A stretch of DNA of 11,440 nt from Calditrichota bacterium. Its GTDB lineage: Bacteria; Zixibacteria; MSB-5A5; GN15; FEB-12. The stretch lies in NCBI GenBank assembly GCA_008501655.1, contig QQUK01000381.1:1-11440 (forward strand), written 5' to 3'. Positions 1 through 6,382 of the stretch are shown here, piece after piece. The translations under genes and the position numbers were made by a program. The notes under the pieces are model-generated. The model did not search any database. It was not told where the DNA came from and saw nothing but the letters and a program-made list of their open reading frames with translations. Positions within the stretch are counted from its first letter, which is position 1; every line of letters begins with the position of its first letter.

Positions 1-555
1 AAATGCCAACATACCAACAGTAACACCGGCAGCAACAACTACGATAACAGCCGGATAAACCATGGCACCTTTAACTTTACGAATCAACTGGTCTGCTTTT
101 TCACGGTATACAGCAAGACGGTTCAAAATAGCATCAAGTGCTCCACCGACCTCACCTGCCTCTACCATATTGGTATACAGTGTATCAAAAATCTTAGGAT
201 GGCGGGCTAAAGCCTCTGACAAGGTAGCACCACCCTGAACGGAATCTTTTACCGAAGAAACGATTTTAGCTAGTTCCTTATTTTCCATCTGCGTTGCAAG
301 AATATCAAGACATTGGACCATAGGGAGACCGGCACCAATCATTGTTGCAAACTGGCGAGTAAAGCGGGATACTTCAACTCGTTTAATCCCGGTTCCGAAT
401 TTAATTTCAATATTGGCAGGTTTTTTGGAAATTGAATTAACAATTATTCTATTCTGCCGGAGTATTCGCTCAAGATCCGCTTTATCGTTCGCTTTCAGTT
501 CACCTGAAACTGCGGCTCCCGCGAGCGTCTTTCCTTTATATTCAAATACTGGCAC
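1..555 (-). CDS. pilC: PilC, type IV pilus inner-membrane platform protein (N-terminal part, cut by window edge)
   Basis: This is the polytopic inner-membrane protein that couples the cytoplasmic PilB and PilT motors to the pilin assembly site. The visible 185 residues begin MPVFEYKGKTLAG, the typical start of the PilC/GspF family. They cover the first cytoplasmic T2SSF domain (about residues 70-165, with the family-typical RFTRQFATMIGAGLPM and MVEAGEVGGALD segments) and the beginning of the first membrane segment (from about residue 169). The remaining half of a protein of about 400 residues lies beyond base 1. The start is a GTG at 555, preceded by an AAAGGA ribosome binding site about 7 nt upstream; no in-frame ATG gives the conserved N-terminus. 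It follows pilT after 26 nt, in the same orientation, consistent with one operon. Family assignment is secure; the pilus rather than type II secretion role rests on the adjacent pilT. Confidence 0.93.
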   Translation of the reverse strand, partial: MPVFEYKGKTLAGAAVSGELKANDKADLERILRQNRIIVNSISKKPANIEIKFGTGIKRVEVSRFTRQFATMIGAGLPMVQCLDILATQMENKELAKIVSSVKDSVQGGATLSEALARHPKIFDTLYTNMVEAGEVGGALDAILNRLAVYREKADQLIRKVKGAMVYPAVIVVVAAGVTVGMLAF

Positions 556-581
556 AGCGTTTTCCTTTCATCTTCCAAAAA

Positions 582-1664
582 CTAGTAAGCTGATGATTTC
601 TGTTTCTGTTCTTTAGAAAGCATTTCACCAAGTTCCTGTGCGTTGTGACTATAGTTCATTGCATCATTTATAGTTATCTTGCCGCCCATATATAATTCAG
701 CAAGAGATTGATTCATTGTTTTCATACCGTATTTTTGGCCGGACTGAAGCATCGAATAAATCTGATGAACCTTATCATCACGAACCAAAGCTCTGATAGC
801 AGGAGTAACAACAAGTATCTCCATTGCCATACAACGACCACCACCAATTTTAGGTATCAGTGTTTGTGATACGATTGCCTGCAGTGCAAATGATAATGAC
901 ACCCGAACCTGAGACTGCTGGTTTGTAGGGAATGCATCAATGATACGGTTGATTGACTCTGCTGCTGAGTTAGTATGTAAAGTAGCAAATGCTAAGTGAC
1001 CGGTTTCTGAAATTGATAAAGCTGATTCGATTGTTTCAAGATCACGCATCTCACCAATAAGAACCACATCAGGATCTTCACGGAGTGCGTACTTTAACGC
1101 TGATGCAAATGATGTTGTATCCGAGTAAACTTCGCGCTGGTTAATAAGAGCTGTCTGATGTCGATGTAAATATTCAATCGGATCTTCAACCGTGATAATA
1201 TGAACCGGACGTTCTTTATTAATCTTATCAATAACTGAGGCAAGGGTGGTTGATTTACCTGAACCGGTCGGACCGGTTACCAGTACTAATCCGCGGGGAA
1301 GTTTTGCTAAATCTGCAATAACTTTCGGCAAGCCAAGCTCTTCAAATGTTTGAACCTTATAAGGAATCTGTCTCAGTGCTACGGCTACATTACCTCGCTG
1401 CATAAACATATTGCATCTGAAACGGCTCATCGATTCAATACCGAATGAAAAATCAAGTTCAGAATTCTGTTCAAATTTCAACTTCTGTTTCTCATTTAAC
1501 ATCGAATAACAGAGTTTTTTTGTCTGTTCTGAAGTCAACAAATCATAATTAAGTCTCTGCAATTTACCATCAACCCGGACAACCGGAGGAGAACCAACAG
1601 TCAAATGTAAATCTGACGCTCCCATTTTAACCATCTGTTCTAACAATTCACGTAAGGATACCAT
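582..1664 (-). CDS. pilT: PilT, type IV pilus retraction ATPase
   Basis: Cytoplasmic hexameric AAA-type secretion ATPase that powers pilus retraction, and with it twitching motility and DNA uptake. The 360-residue protein has the usual family length. Visible motifs are a Walker A GPTGSGKS at residues 131-138, an acidic box VEDPIEY at about 159-165, Walker B REDPDVVLIGE ending at E205, and the His box TGHLAFATLHTN at 221-232. It also carries AIRALVRD at 289-296, a close match to the AIRNLIRE motif characteristic of retraction ATPases, and it lacks the CxxC zinc-binding pairs of PilB. I start it at the ATG at 1664, which has GGAG 6 nt upstream. An in-frame TTG four codons earlier would sit on that ribosome binding site and is not needed. 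It lies 138 bp downstream of pilB, the largest gap in the motor cluster, and 26 nt upstream of pilC. Confidence 0.96.
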   Translation of the reverse strand: MVSLRELLEQMVKMGASDLHLTVGSPPVVRVDGKLQRLNYDLLTSEQTKKLCYSMLNEKQKLKFEQNSELDFSFGIESMSRFRCNMFMQRGNVAVALRQIPYKVQTFEELGLPKVIADLAKLPRGLVLVTGPTGSGKSTTLASVIDKINKERPVHIITVEDPIEYLHRHQTALINQREVYSDTTSFASALKYALREDPDVVLIGEMRDLETIESALSISETGHLAFATLHTNSAAESINRIIDAFPTNQQSQVRVSLSFALQAIVSQTLIPKIGGGRCMAMEILVVTPAIRALVRDDKVHQIYSMLQSGQKYGMKTMNQSLAELYMGGKITINDAMNYSHNAQELGEMLSKEQKQKSSAY

Positions 1665-1670
1665 TTGTAT

Positions 1671-1674
1671 CTCC
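1671..1674 (-). promoter_or_regulatory. Ribosome binding site that fixes the pilT start
   Basis: GGAG on the minus strand, 6 nt before the ATG at 1664. Because it overlaps the alternative upstream TTG codon at 1676, it decides in favour of the shorter 360-residue PilT. Confidence 0.75.
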
Positions 1675-1699
1675 AAATTAGATTTAGCTTTGCAGCAAT

Positions 1700-1770
1700 A
1701 TTATACTTACTCTTATTATCGGATTTTTTAGGAAAATCTTGAAACAAAAAGAGGTCTATTTTTGATTATA
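1700..1770 (-). promoter_or_regulatory. Possible pilT promoter region in the pilB-pilT gap
   Basis: The 138-bp gap between pilB and pilT is long for this cluster and contains two exact TATAAT hexamers on the minus strand (1770-1765 and 1705-1700). Neither has a convincing TTGACA-like box 16-18 nt upstream, and the DNA is AT-rich enough for chance matches. A separate promoter giving independent control of the retraction motor is plausible but weakly supported. No GC-rich hairpin with a T tract is visible, so there is no clear terminator after pilB. Confidence 0.25.
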
Positions 1771-1802
1771 AAGCCTTGTAATACAGCAATTTTGAGGGGA
1801 AT

Positions 1803-3503
1803 TTAGGACGAAACAGAGGTAGTAGCGATTACCTCATCTAAAGAAACAATACCCGCTTTCATCTTCTCTACAGCGCACATACGCAGGGAGAACATACCCT
1901 GGTCTAATGCACATTCACGGATCTCAGAATCTGAGGCTTTTTTAAGAATCAATCTTTCAATATCAGCAGAAATCGGCATAACTTCATAAATACCAGTACG
2001 ACCCGCTTTACCGGTATTATTACAATCAGAGCAACCGGCACCTTTAAAGGCGCGGATATTTCTCAATGAGTCTTTAGGTACCTTGAGATTTCTAACCTGC
2101 TCCTCAGTTAAATTTATCTCTTCCTTACAATTCTGGCAGATTTTCTTCATCATACGCTGAGCCATAATCAGTTTTGTTGCCGAAGCTACAAGATAAAAAG
2201 GTACATCCATATCAATCAAACGGTTGATTGATGATGGAGCATCATTGGTATGAAGGGTTGAAAAGACTAAGTGTCCGGTTAGTGCAGCCCGGATAGCAAT
2301 CTCTGCCGTTTCACCGTCACGTATCTCACCGACCATGATAATGTCAGGATCCTGACGCAGGAATGATCGAAGCGCTGCTGCAAAGGACATTCCAATATCA
2401 GTTTTAACAGCAACCTGATTGATACCGTCAAAGTTAAACTCAACCGGGTCTTCAGCAGTCATAATATTTACATCGATGGTGTTAATCTGTTTCAAGGCCG
2501 AGTACAGAGTTGTCGTTTTACCTGAACCGGTCGGACCGGTTACAAGAATAATTCCGAATGGCAGGTGGATTTTTTCATCAAACTTTTTCAAATCCTCTTC
2601 CCTGAAACCAAGCTTGGTCATATCAACCATAAGTGCCAGAGGATCCAAAATACGCATAACAACTTTTTCACCAAAAATAGTCGGCAATACCGATACACGG
2701 AGGTCAACGGTACGTCCGCCGATTTTGATTTTTATACGTCCATCCTGTGGTAATCTTCGTTCAGAGATATCCAGTTCCGACATGATTTTTATACGTGATA
2801 CGATAGCAGCACGATACTTATATGGAAGCGGTGCCTGTTCACTGAGTTCACCATCAATACGATATCGAACACGGATTCGTTTTTCATACATCTCAAAATG
2901 AATATCTGATGCTCCTAAACGAATTGCATCACCTATAATCGAATCTACAAGTTTAACAAGCGGTTTGTCCTGAATCTGAGAAAGCAGGTCTGACTCAGAG
3001 GGACCATCCTCCTCTGAGACAACTTCCAGATCGGTATCCATCTCAAGACCTTTTACAATTTCAGAAAGAGCTCCGGAATCGACGTAATAATTCTCTATTG
3101 CTTTTTCAATAGCTGACTCCGGTGAGATCACCGGCTGAACCGTACAACCTGTTATAAATTTAATGGCATCTAAAACATAAATGTTATTCGGATCAGAGAT
3201 CGCAACAAGCAGATTCTTGTTTAACTTTGTAACGGCAATAACTTTGAATTTGCGGGCAATATCTAACGGAATCAATTTGACGACATTCGGATTTAACTCA
3301 ATATCACCTAATCGTAATGTTCCGATTTTCAGATTTTTTCCGACAAATGTAGCAATTTCTTCTTCGGAGGTAATAGCCCCGATAGAAACCAAAGCAGATT
3401 CAAAATTCAGATTATTCTGTTTAGCTGCTTCTTTTGCTTTTAATGCCTGTTCTTCTGTTATTTTGCCGGCTTGCACCAGCATTGTTCCAAGATCACTTGC
3501 CAT
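1803..3503 (-). CDS. pilB: PilB, type IV pilus extension ATPase
   Basis: Cytoplasmic hexameric ATPase that drives pilin polymerisation on the PilC platform. The 566 residues fit the family. An N-terminal T2SSE_N (MshEN-like) region, which in relatives can bind cyclic-di-GMP, spans about 1-145 and is followed by an acidic linker. The catalytic core has LGASDIHFE at 196-204, Walker A GPTGSGKT at 323-330, the acidic box AEDPVEF at 350-356, Walker B RQDPDIIMVGE ending at E393, and the His box TGHLVFSTLHTND at 409-421. The zinc-binding tetracysteine (C456, C459, C491, C494) is a mark of PilB/GspE and is absent from PilT. The ATG at 3503 is the first in-frame start, since a TAG lies 12 nt upstream; its ribosome binding site is weak. 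It starts 32 nt after the mglB stop. Type IV pilus rather than type II secretion is inferred from the pilT and pilC neighbours. Confidence 0.95.
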   Translation of the reverse strand: MASDLGTMLVQAGKITEEQALKAKEAAKQNNLNFESALVSIGAITSEEEIATFVGKNLKIGTLRLGDIELNPNVVKLIPLDIARKFKVIAVTKLNKNLLVAISDPNNIYVLDAIKFITGCTVQPVISPESAIEKAIENYYVDSGALSEIVKGLEMDTDLEVVSEEDGPSESDLLSQIQDKPLVKLVDSIIGDAIRLGASDIHFEMYEKRIRVRYRIDGELSEQAPLPYKYRAAIVSRIKIMSELDISERRLPQDGRIKIKIGGRTVDLRVSVLPTIFGEKVVMRILDPLALMVDMTKLGFREEDLKKFDEKIHLPFGIILVTGPTGSGKTTTLYSALKQINTIDVNIMTAEDPVEFNFDGINQVAVKTDIGMSFAAALRSFLRQDPDIIMVGEIRDGETAEIAIRAALTGHLVFSTLHTNDAPSSINRLIDMDVPFYLVASATKLIMAQRMMKKICQNCKEEINLTEEQVRNLKVPKDSLRNIRAFKGAGCSDCNNTGKAGRTGIYEVMPISADIERLILKKASDSEIRECALDQGMFSLRMCAVEKMKAGIVSLDEVIATTSVSS

Positions 3504-3535
3504 GGAATAACTCTACATCCTTCATGTTACTTTGT

Positions 3536-4036
3536 TTAGTCCTGAAAAATATCATCCATCTTATCTTCTGCTTGTGAAGCAAAATCGCCGTCTATACCGC
3601 CGCCGCTTTTTGTATCACCGTTATCCCGGGATGCTTGTATATCTTCGAATACTTTCCCAAGTTCTACCGATGTTTCTTTGGCATACAAACGAACCATACC
3701 GATTGTAGTACGGTCATCAAAAATGACAACTAAAATAGATCTCTCACCGACTAAGGTCATGTGAATATGATCTTTTTTACCCTGATGAAACAGGACTGAA
3801 AATTCCGGTTCACCGACAAGTTTTGCTATCTCTTTCGTAGACGCAAAAGAACCGGCAAGTAAAGCAGCAAGTGCTGTAGTATCAAGTGAGTGAGTAAAAC
3901 CCTGACGGGTTATTAAATGTCCGTCTTTGTCTACCAGTAAAGCACATTTTGCTTCGGCTCCCTTGAGCATTTTTGAGATTAACGCATCAATCTTGCTAAT
4001 CTCATCCTCATAAATAATTAAGCTATCGTCAGCCAT
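3536..4036 (-). CDS. mglB: MglB, roadblock-family GTPase-activating protein for MglA
   Basis: In Myxococcus and Thermus, MglB is a homodimeric roadblock/LC7 protein that stimulates GTP hydrolysis by MglA and helps confine it to one cell pole. This 166-residue protein has the MglB length. From memory of the family it resembles Myxococcus MglB along its whole length: the YEDEISKIDALI start, ALLVDKDGHLI at about 32-42, the DTTALAALLAG helix at 52-62, KLVGEPEFSVLFHQGKKD at 72-89, and the VVIFDDRTTIGMVRL strand and helix at about 103-117. The tail is glycine- and acid-rich and ends DKMDDIFQD, like the acidic C-terminus of MglB. The ATG at 4036 has a strong GGAGG (4046-4042) 5 nt upstream. It lies 17 nt after mglA, so the order is mglA-mglB, the reverse of the mglBA order in Myxococcus. 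pilB follows after 32 nt. Confidence 0.9.
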   Translation of the reverse strand: MADDSLIIYEDEISKIDALISKMLKGAEAKCALLVDKDGHLITRQGFTHSLDTTALAALLAGSFASTKEIAKLVGEPEFSVLFHQGKKDHIHMTLVGERSILVVIFDDRTTIGMVRLYAKETSVELGKVFEDIQASRDNGDTKSGGGIDGDFASQAEDKMDDIFQD

Positions 4037-4053
4037 TTAGACCTCCATGATGA

Positions 4054-5040
4054 CTATTTTATTCCAAACATTCTTTTAAAGAACCCGCGCTTTTTCTCTT
4101 TCCGTTTTTTCACTGAAGGCGCCATTTTTGGCGAACCGGATCCAGAATCAGACACAGCGAAGGTAGGTTCTTTAAAGGCTGCATTATTATCAGAAGTTTC
4201 CGAACCGGTTGGGTTCGATACTTCTGTAGGTTTTGATACATTTATTTTTTGTGACATCGATCCCGGGTAAGGACGGTAATTCTCCTCAGCCGGAGCATCC
4301 TCTACCGCTGTTGCAGTTTGTCCGGTAGACTGATGTTCTTCTTCTGCCTCAGACGCTTGAGCAACCGGTTGAGTATCCGGAACAGAAGACTGCCGCTGTA
4401 CCGGTTCTTCAGGCGGTTGTTCTGTTACAACTGTAGTCTGTCTCTGCGGTGATGCCGCAGTATTTTTTGCTTTATCCAATACTAATTTAATGATCCCTTT
4501 GAGCGTATCAAAAACACCGTTTCCGACGGTAGCAGATGCAACATAAGATGGTCTGTTGCTCGGATTTAATCTCGGGTTCATCTCTTCGGGAGAGAGTACT
4601 CCGGGTAAATCACATTTATTATACTGAATCACAAAGGGAAGTTCATTTAAGTCGTATCCATACTCCTCAAGGTTCTCTTCCAGATTAGATAATGACTCTA
4701 TGTTTTCATCCATTTTGTCAGGTTGACTGTCAGCAACAAATACGACACCATCGACTCCGCGCAGCACCAGTTTTCTCGTTGCATTATAGTATACCTGACC
4801 CGGGACGGTATAAAGCTGAAATTTTGCTGCAAGACCGTTGATCGTACCGATATTGATTGGAAGAAAGTCGAAATAGAGTGTTCTATCTGCCTCTGTTGCC
4901 AGAGATATCATCTTACCACGTGTATCGGACGGTACTTTGGAATGGACATACAGTAAGTTTGTCGTCTTACCTGAGAGTCCCGGTCCATAGTACACGATTT
5001 TACAACAAACTTCTCGTGATGAATAGTTTATTGAAACCAT
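4054..5040 (-). CDS. mglA: MglA-type Ras-like GTPase with a long C-terminal tail
   Basis: Small GTPase that acts as the polarity switch for type IV pili and gliding in Myxococcus. Residues 1-193 form the complete GTPase domain: P-loop GPGLSGKTT at 19-27, the TVPGQ switch II at 78-82 (Thr replacing the usual Asp of DxxG, the signature of MglA-type GTPases), and the base-recognition NKCD at 141-144. The catalytic R53 and Q82 known from Myxococcus MglA are conserved at the same numbers. Unusually, the protein does not stop near residue 195 as canonical MglA does. It continues for about 134 residues of low-complexity sequence rich in Gln, Pro, Glu, Thr and Ser, probably disordered, and ends in a basic-aromatic patch (KKRKEKKRGFFKRMFGIK, 311-328). 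I see no frameshift or second domain there. The ATG at 5040 has AGGA 8 nt upstream. It lies 15 nt after the roadblock gene and 17 nt before mglB. Confidence 0.93.
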   Translation of the reverse strand: MVSINYSSREVCCKIVYYGPGLSGKTTNLLYVHSKVPSDTRGKMISLATEADRTLYFDFLPINIGTINGLAAKFQLYTVPGQVYYNATRKLVLRGVDGVVFVADSQPDKMDENIESLSNLEENLEEYGYDLNELPFVIQYNKCDLPGVLSPEEMNPRLNPSNRPSYVASATVGNGVFDTLKGIIKLVLDKAKNTAASPQRQTTVVTEQPPEEPVQRQSSVPDTQPVAQASEAEEEHQSTGQTATAVEDAPAEENYRPYPGSMSQKINVSKPTEVSNPTGSETSDNNAAFKEPTFAVSDSGSGSPKMAPSVKKRKEKKRGFFKRMFGIK

Positions 5041-5055
5041 AAATATCGTCCTGTC

Positions 5056-5397
5056 TTAAGCATTAACTTTCAGTTTACTAATAGCATTTTTAATTTCTAA
5101 TCGAATCAAGCCGATGTTAACAGCTTTTTCCGTTGTTACAACCAGAATTCCTAACTCGGCATCTGAGAAAAACAACTTGCCTTCGTCCGCCTCAATCGTT
5201 ACCTGCTTCAAAGGTGTCGACTGAAGTTTGTCGAGTGATTTTTGAATATTTGAAGTTATTGATGCAGCTAAAGCACCAATTGTTTCACCTTCAAATGATT
5301 CATCAAGGTCAGCGGCAATCACAATACCGTCATTCCCAACAACCATAGAACCGGTTATCCCGGTTGTTTTGTTTAATTCACTTAATACATCATACAT
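5056..5397 (-). CDS. Stand-alone roadblock/LC7 domain protein
   Basis: A 113-residue protein consisting of little more than one roadblock/LC7 domain. It shows the family layout of an N-terminal helix (MYDVLSELNKTTGITGS), strand pair SMVVGNDGIVIAADL, a central helix (ETIGALAASITSNIQKSLDKL), strands VTIEADEGKLFFSDAELGILVVTT, and a final helix (IGLIRLEIKNAISKL). Proteins of this class dimerise and often bind or regulate small Ras-like GTPases. The next gene encodes MglA, so a role as a second MglA partner is a reasonable inference, although it is clearly distinct from the MglB homologue. I start it at the ATG at 5397, with GGAG 7 nt upstream; a longer in-frame start at 5430 would add 11 residues outside the domain. 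The chosen start overlaps the end of the upstream gene by 8 nt, suggesting translational coupling. Confidence 0.85.
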   Translation of the reverse strand: MYDVLSELNKTTGITGSMVVGNDGIVIAADLDESFEGETIGALAASITSNIQKSLDKLQSTPLKQVTIEADEGKLFFSDAELGILVVTTEKAVNIGLIRLEIKNAISKLKVNA

Positions 5398-6370
5398 ATA
5401 TTCTCTCCGCGTTCCCGATAAGCTTTTCACTGTATCGTTCTGCTGTGTACATTCTTATCATCTCCAGACCTTGATTGATTCTGATATTCAAAACATCATC
5501 CATTGTTCTTTCAGAAATAACTATCAAAGTGTAATATTGTTCGGATGCAATGATCATCCGTTTATCTTCAAACATAAGATCAGTTTTTTCAGGAATTGTT
5601 AATTTCAATCTCTTATATGTATCGGCATTTTTTTCGACAATCGGGAGTGCAAAAGGTGCAATATCTTCAGGTTCATATTGACCCCTGTTAAAACCAGCCA
5701 TTAAAAGCCCTTCAGCATCAACTAAAGCAGCCATTTGTACCGAGCCGTTTTCACCTATATAATTTATAGCATTCTGGAATCCGTTTTCGTTGGTTTTAGC
5801 AGACTGTCCCTGTTGAGCTCTCAATTTACGTGAACTGAAATTAAATGACTGTTCAGCAAATGTATCCGATTCCTGCTTTTTCGGAGTTATCGGTTTTGAA
5901 GCTGTAAAACCTGACGGCTTCATTTCCTTTTTCTTCGGAGTCTGATATGACTGCGACGGAGTTGATTGACTTTTTATCTTTTTTGTTTTATTAAACAAAA
6001 TTGTGCTGAGAATAAATGGTGTTGCTGCCATATGTAAAACGATAGCCGGGACATAACTTGACATACCCAGAGTCATGGCAACTACAATATTCATATTATA
6101 GGCTATCGTTATAAAACACCCTAATATAGCACCGACAAGTAACCGGTATGCTACACATACTCCTGCATTTTGAGATAATTTCAACAACGATGTCTGCCGA
6201 TCAAAGAAATAGAGAACAAAACCGTAAAAAGCAAACTCAAGCAACACATAATGCAGAGCTCCTCTCAATAGATTTGTTCCTAATCTTTCCGGAAAAAGCA
6301 CCATCGGAATTATTAACAAAATCAGAGTAAACAATAAAATCTGTCTAAATATTTTCGCAGAAATATCCAT
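5390..6370 (-). CDS. Membrane-anchored roadblock/LC7 protein
   Basis: A 326-residue two-part protein of no named family that I recognise. Residues 1-127 are hydrophobic, with about four predicted membrane segments (near 9-26, 38-55, 72-100 and 104-126). Residues 128-195 are a basic, Ser/Gln/Lys/Pro-rich linker. Residues 197-310 look like a roadblock/LC7 domain: NAINYIGENGSVQMAALVD, then DAEGLLMAGF, the MIIASEQYYTLIVIS strand pair, and the terminal helix with LNIRINQGLEMIRMY. With the roadblock part at the C-terminus behind a basic linker, it is probably cytoplasmic and tethered to the inner membrane. Its place between a TPR-roadblock gene and the roadblock-mglA-mglB genes suggests a membrane receptor or scaffold for the Mgl switch; this is inference. 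The ATG at 6370 has AAGGA 8 nt upstream, and the gene starts 12 nt after its upstream neighbour. The roadblock fold is diverged, so that call is less sure than for MglB. Confidence 0.8.
   Translation of the reverse strand: MDISAKIFRQILLFTLILLIIPMVLFPERLGTNLLRGALHYVLLEFAFYGFVLYFFDRQTSLLKLSQNAGVCVAYRLLVGAILGCFITIAYNMNIVVAMTLGMSSYVPAIVLHMAATPFILSTILFNKTKKIKSQSTPSQSYQTPKKKEMKPSGFTASKPITPKKQESDTFAEQSFNFSSRKLRAQQGQSAKTNENGFQNAINYIGENGSVQMAALVDAEGLLMAGFNRGQYEPEDIAPFALPIVEKNADTYKRLKLTIPEKTDLMFEDKRMIIASEQYYTLIVISERTMDDVLNIRINQGLEMIRMYTAERYSEKLIGNAERIYV
5403..5408 (-). promoter_or_regulatory. Ribosome binding site that fixes the start of the stand-alone roadblock gene
   Basis: GGAGAG on the minus strand, its GGAG core 7 nt before the ATG at 5397, embedded in the 3' end of the upstream gene. 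It favours the 113-residue product over the 124-residue reading frame that begins at 5430. Confidence 0.7.
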
Positions 6371-6382
6371 AAATATATCCTT

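Noticed and set aside
413..616. A 67-codon plus-strand open frame across the pilC start and pilT end
   Set aside because: It is antisense to the conserved PilC N-terminus and crosses the pilT-pilC junction; no coding features.
1665..1676. Longer PilT starting at TTG 1676
   Set aside because: The added four codons contain the GGAG ribosome binding site of the ATG at 1664.
1741..1765. A-rich/T-rich near-palindrome after pilB as a terminator
   Set aside because: The arms mismatch next to the short core, and there is no GC-rich stem, so it would not fold stably.
2419..2901. A 160-codon plus-strand open frame opposite pilB
   Set aside because: It lies wholly antisense to the conserved catalytic core of PilB, has no ribosome binding site of note, and its product shows no family features.
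4057..4458. Frameshift or gene fusion as the cause of the long MglA tail
   Set aside because: The frame is continuous, no known domain is seen in the tail, and base composition matches the surroundings; a natural disordered extension explains it better.
5398..5430. Longer 124-residue version of the stand-alone roadblock protein
   Set aside because: The extra 11 residues lie outside the domain, and a good GGAG site precedes the ATG at 5397.
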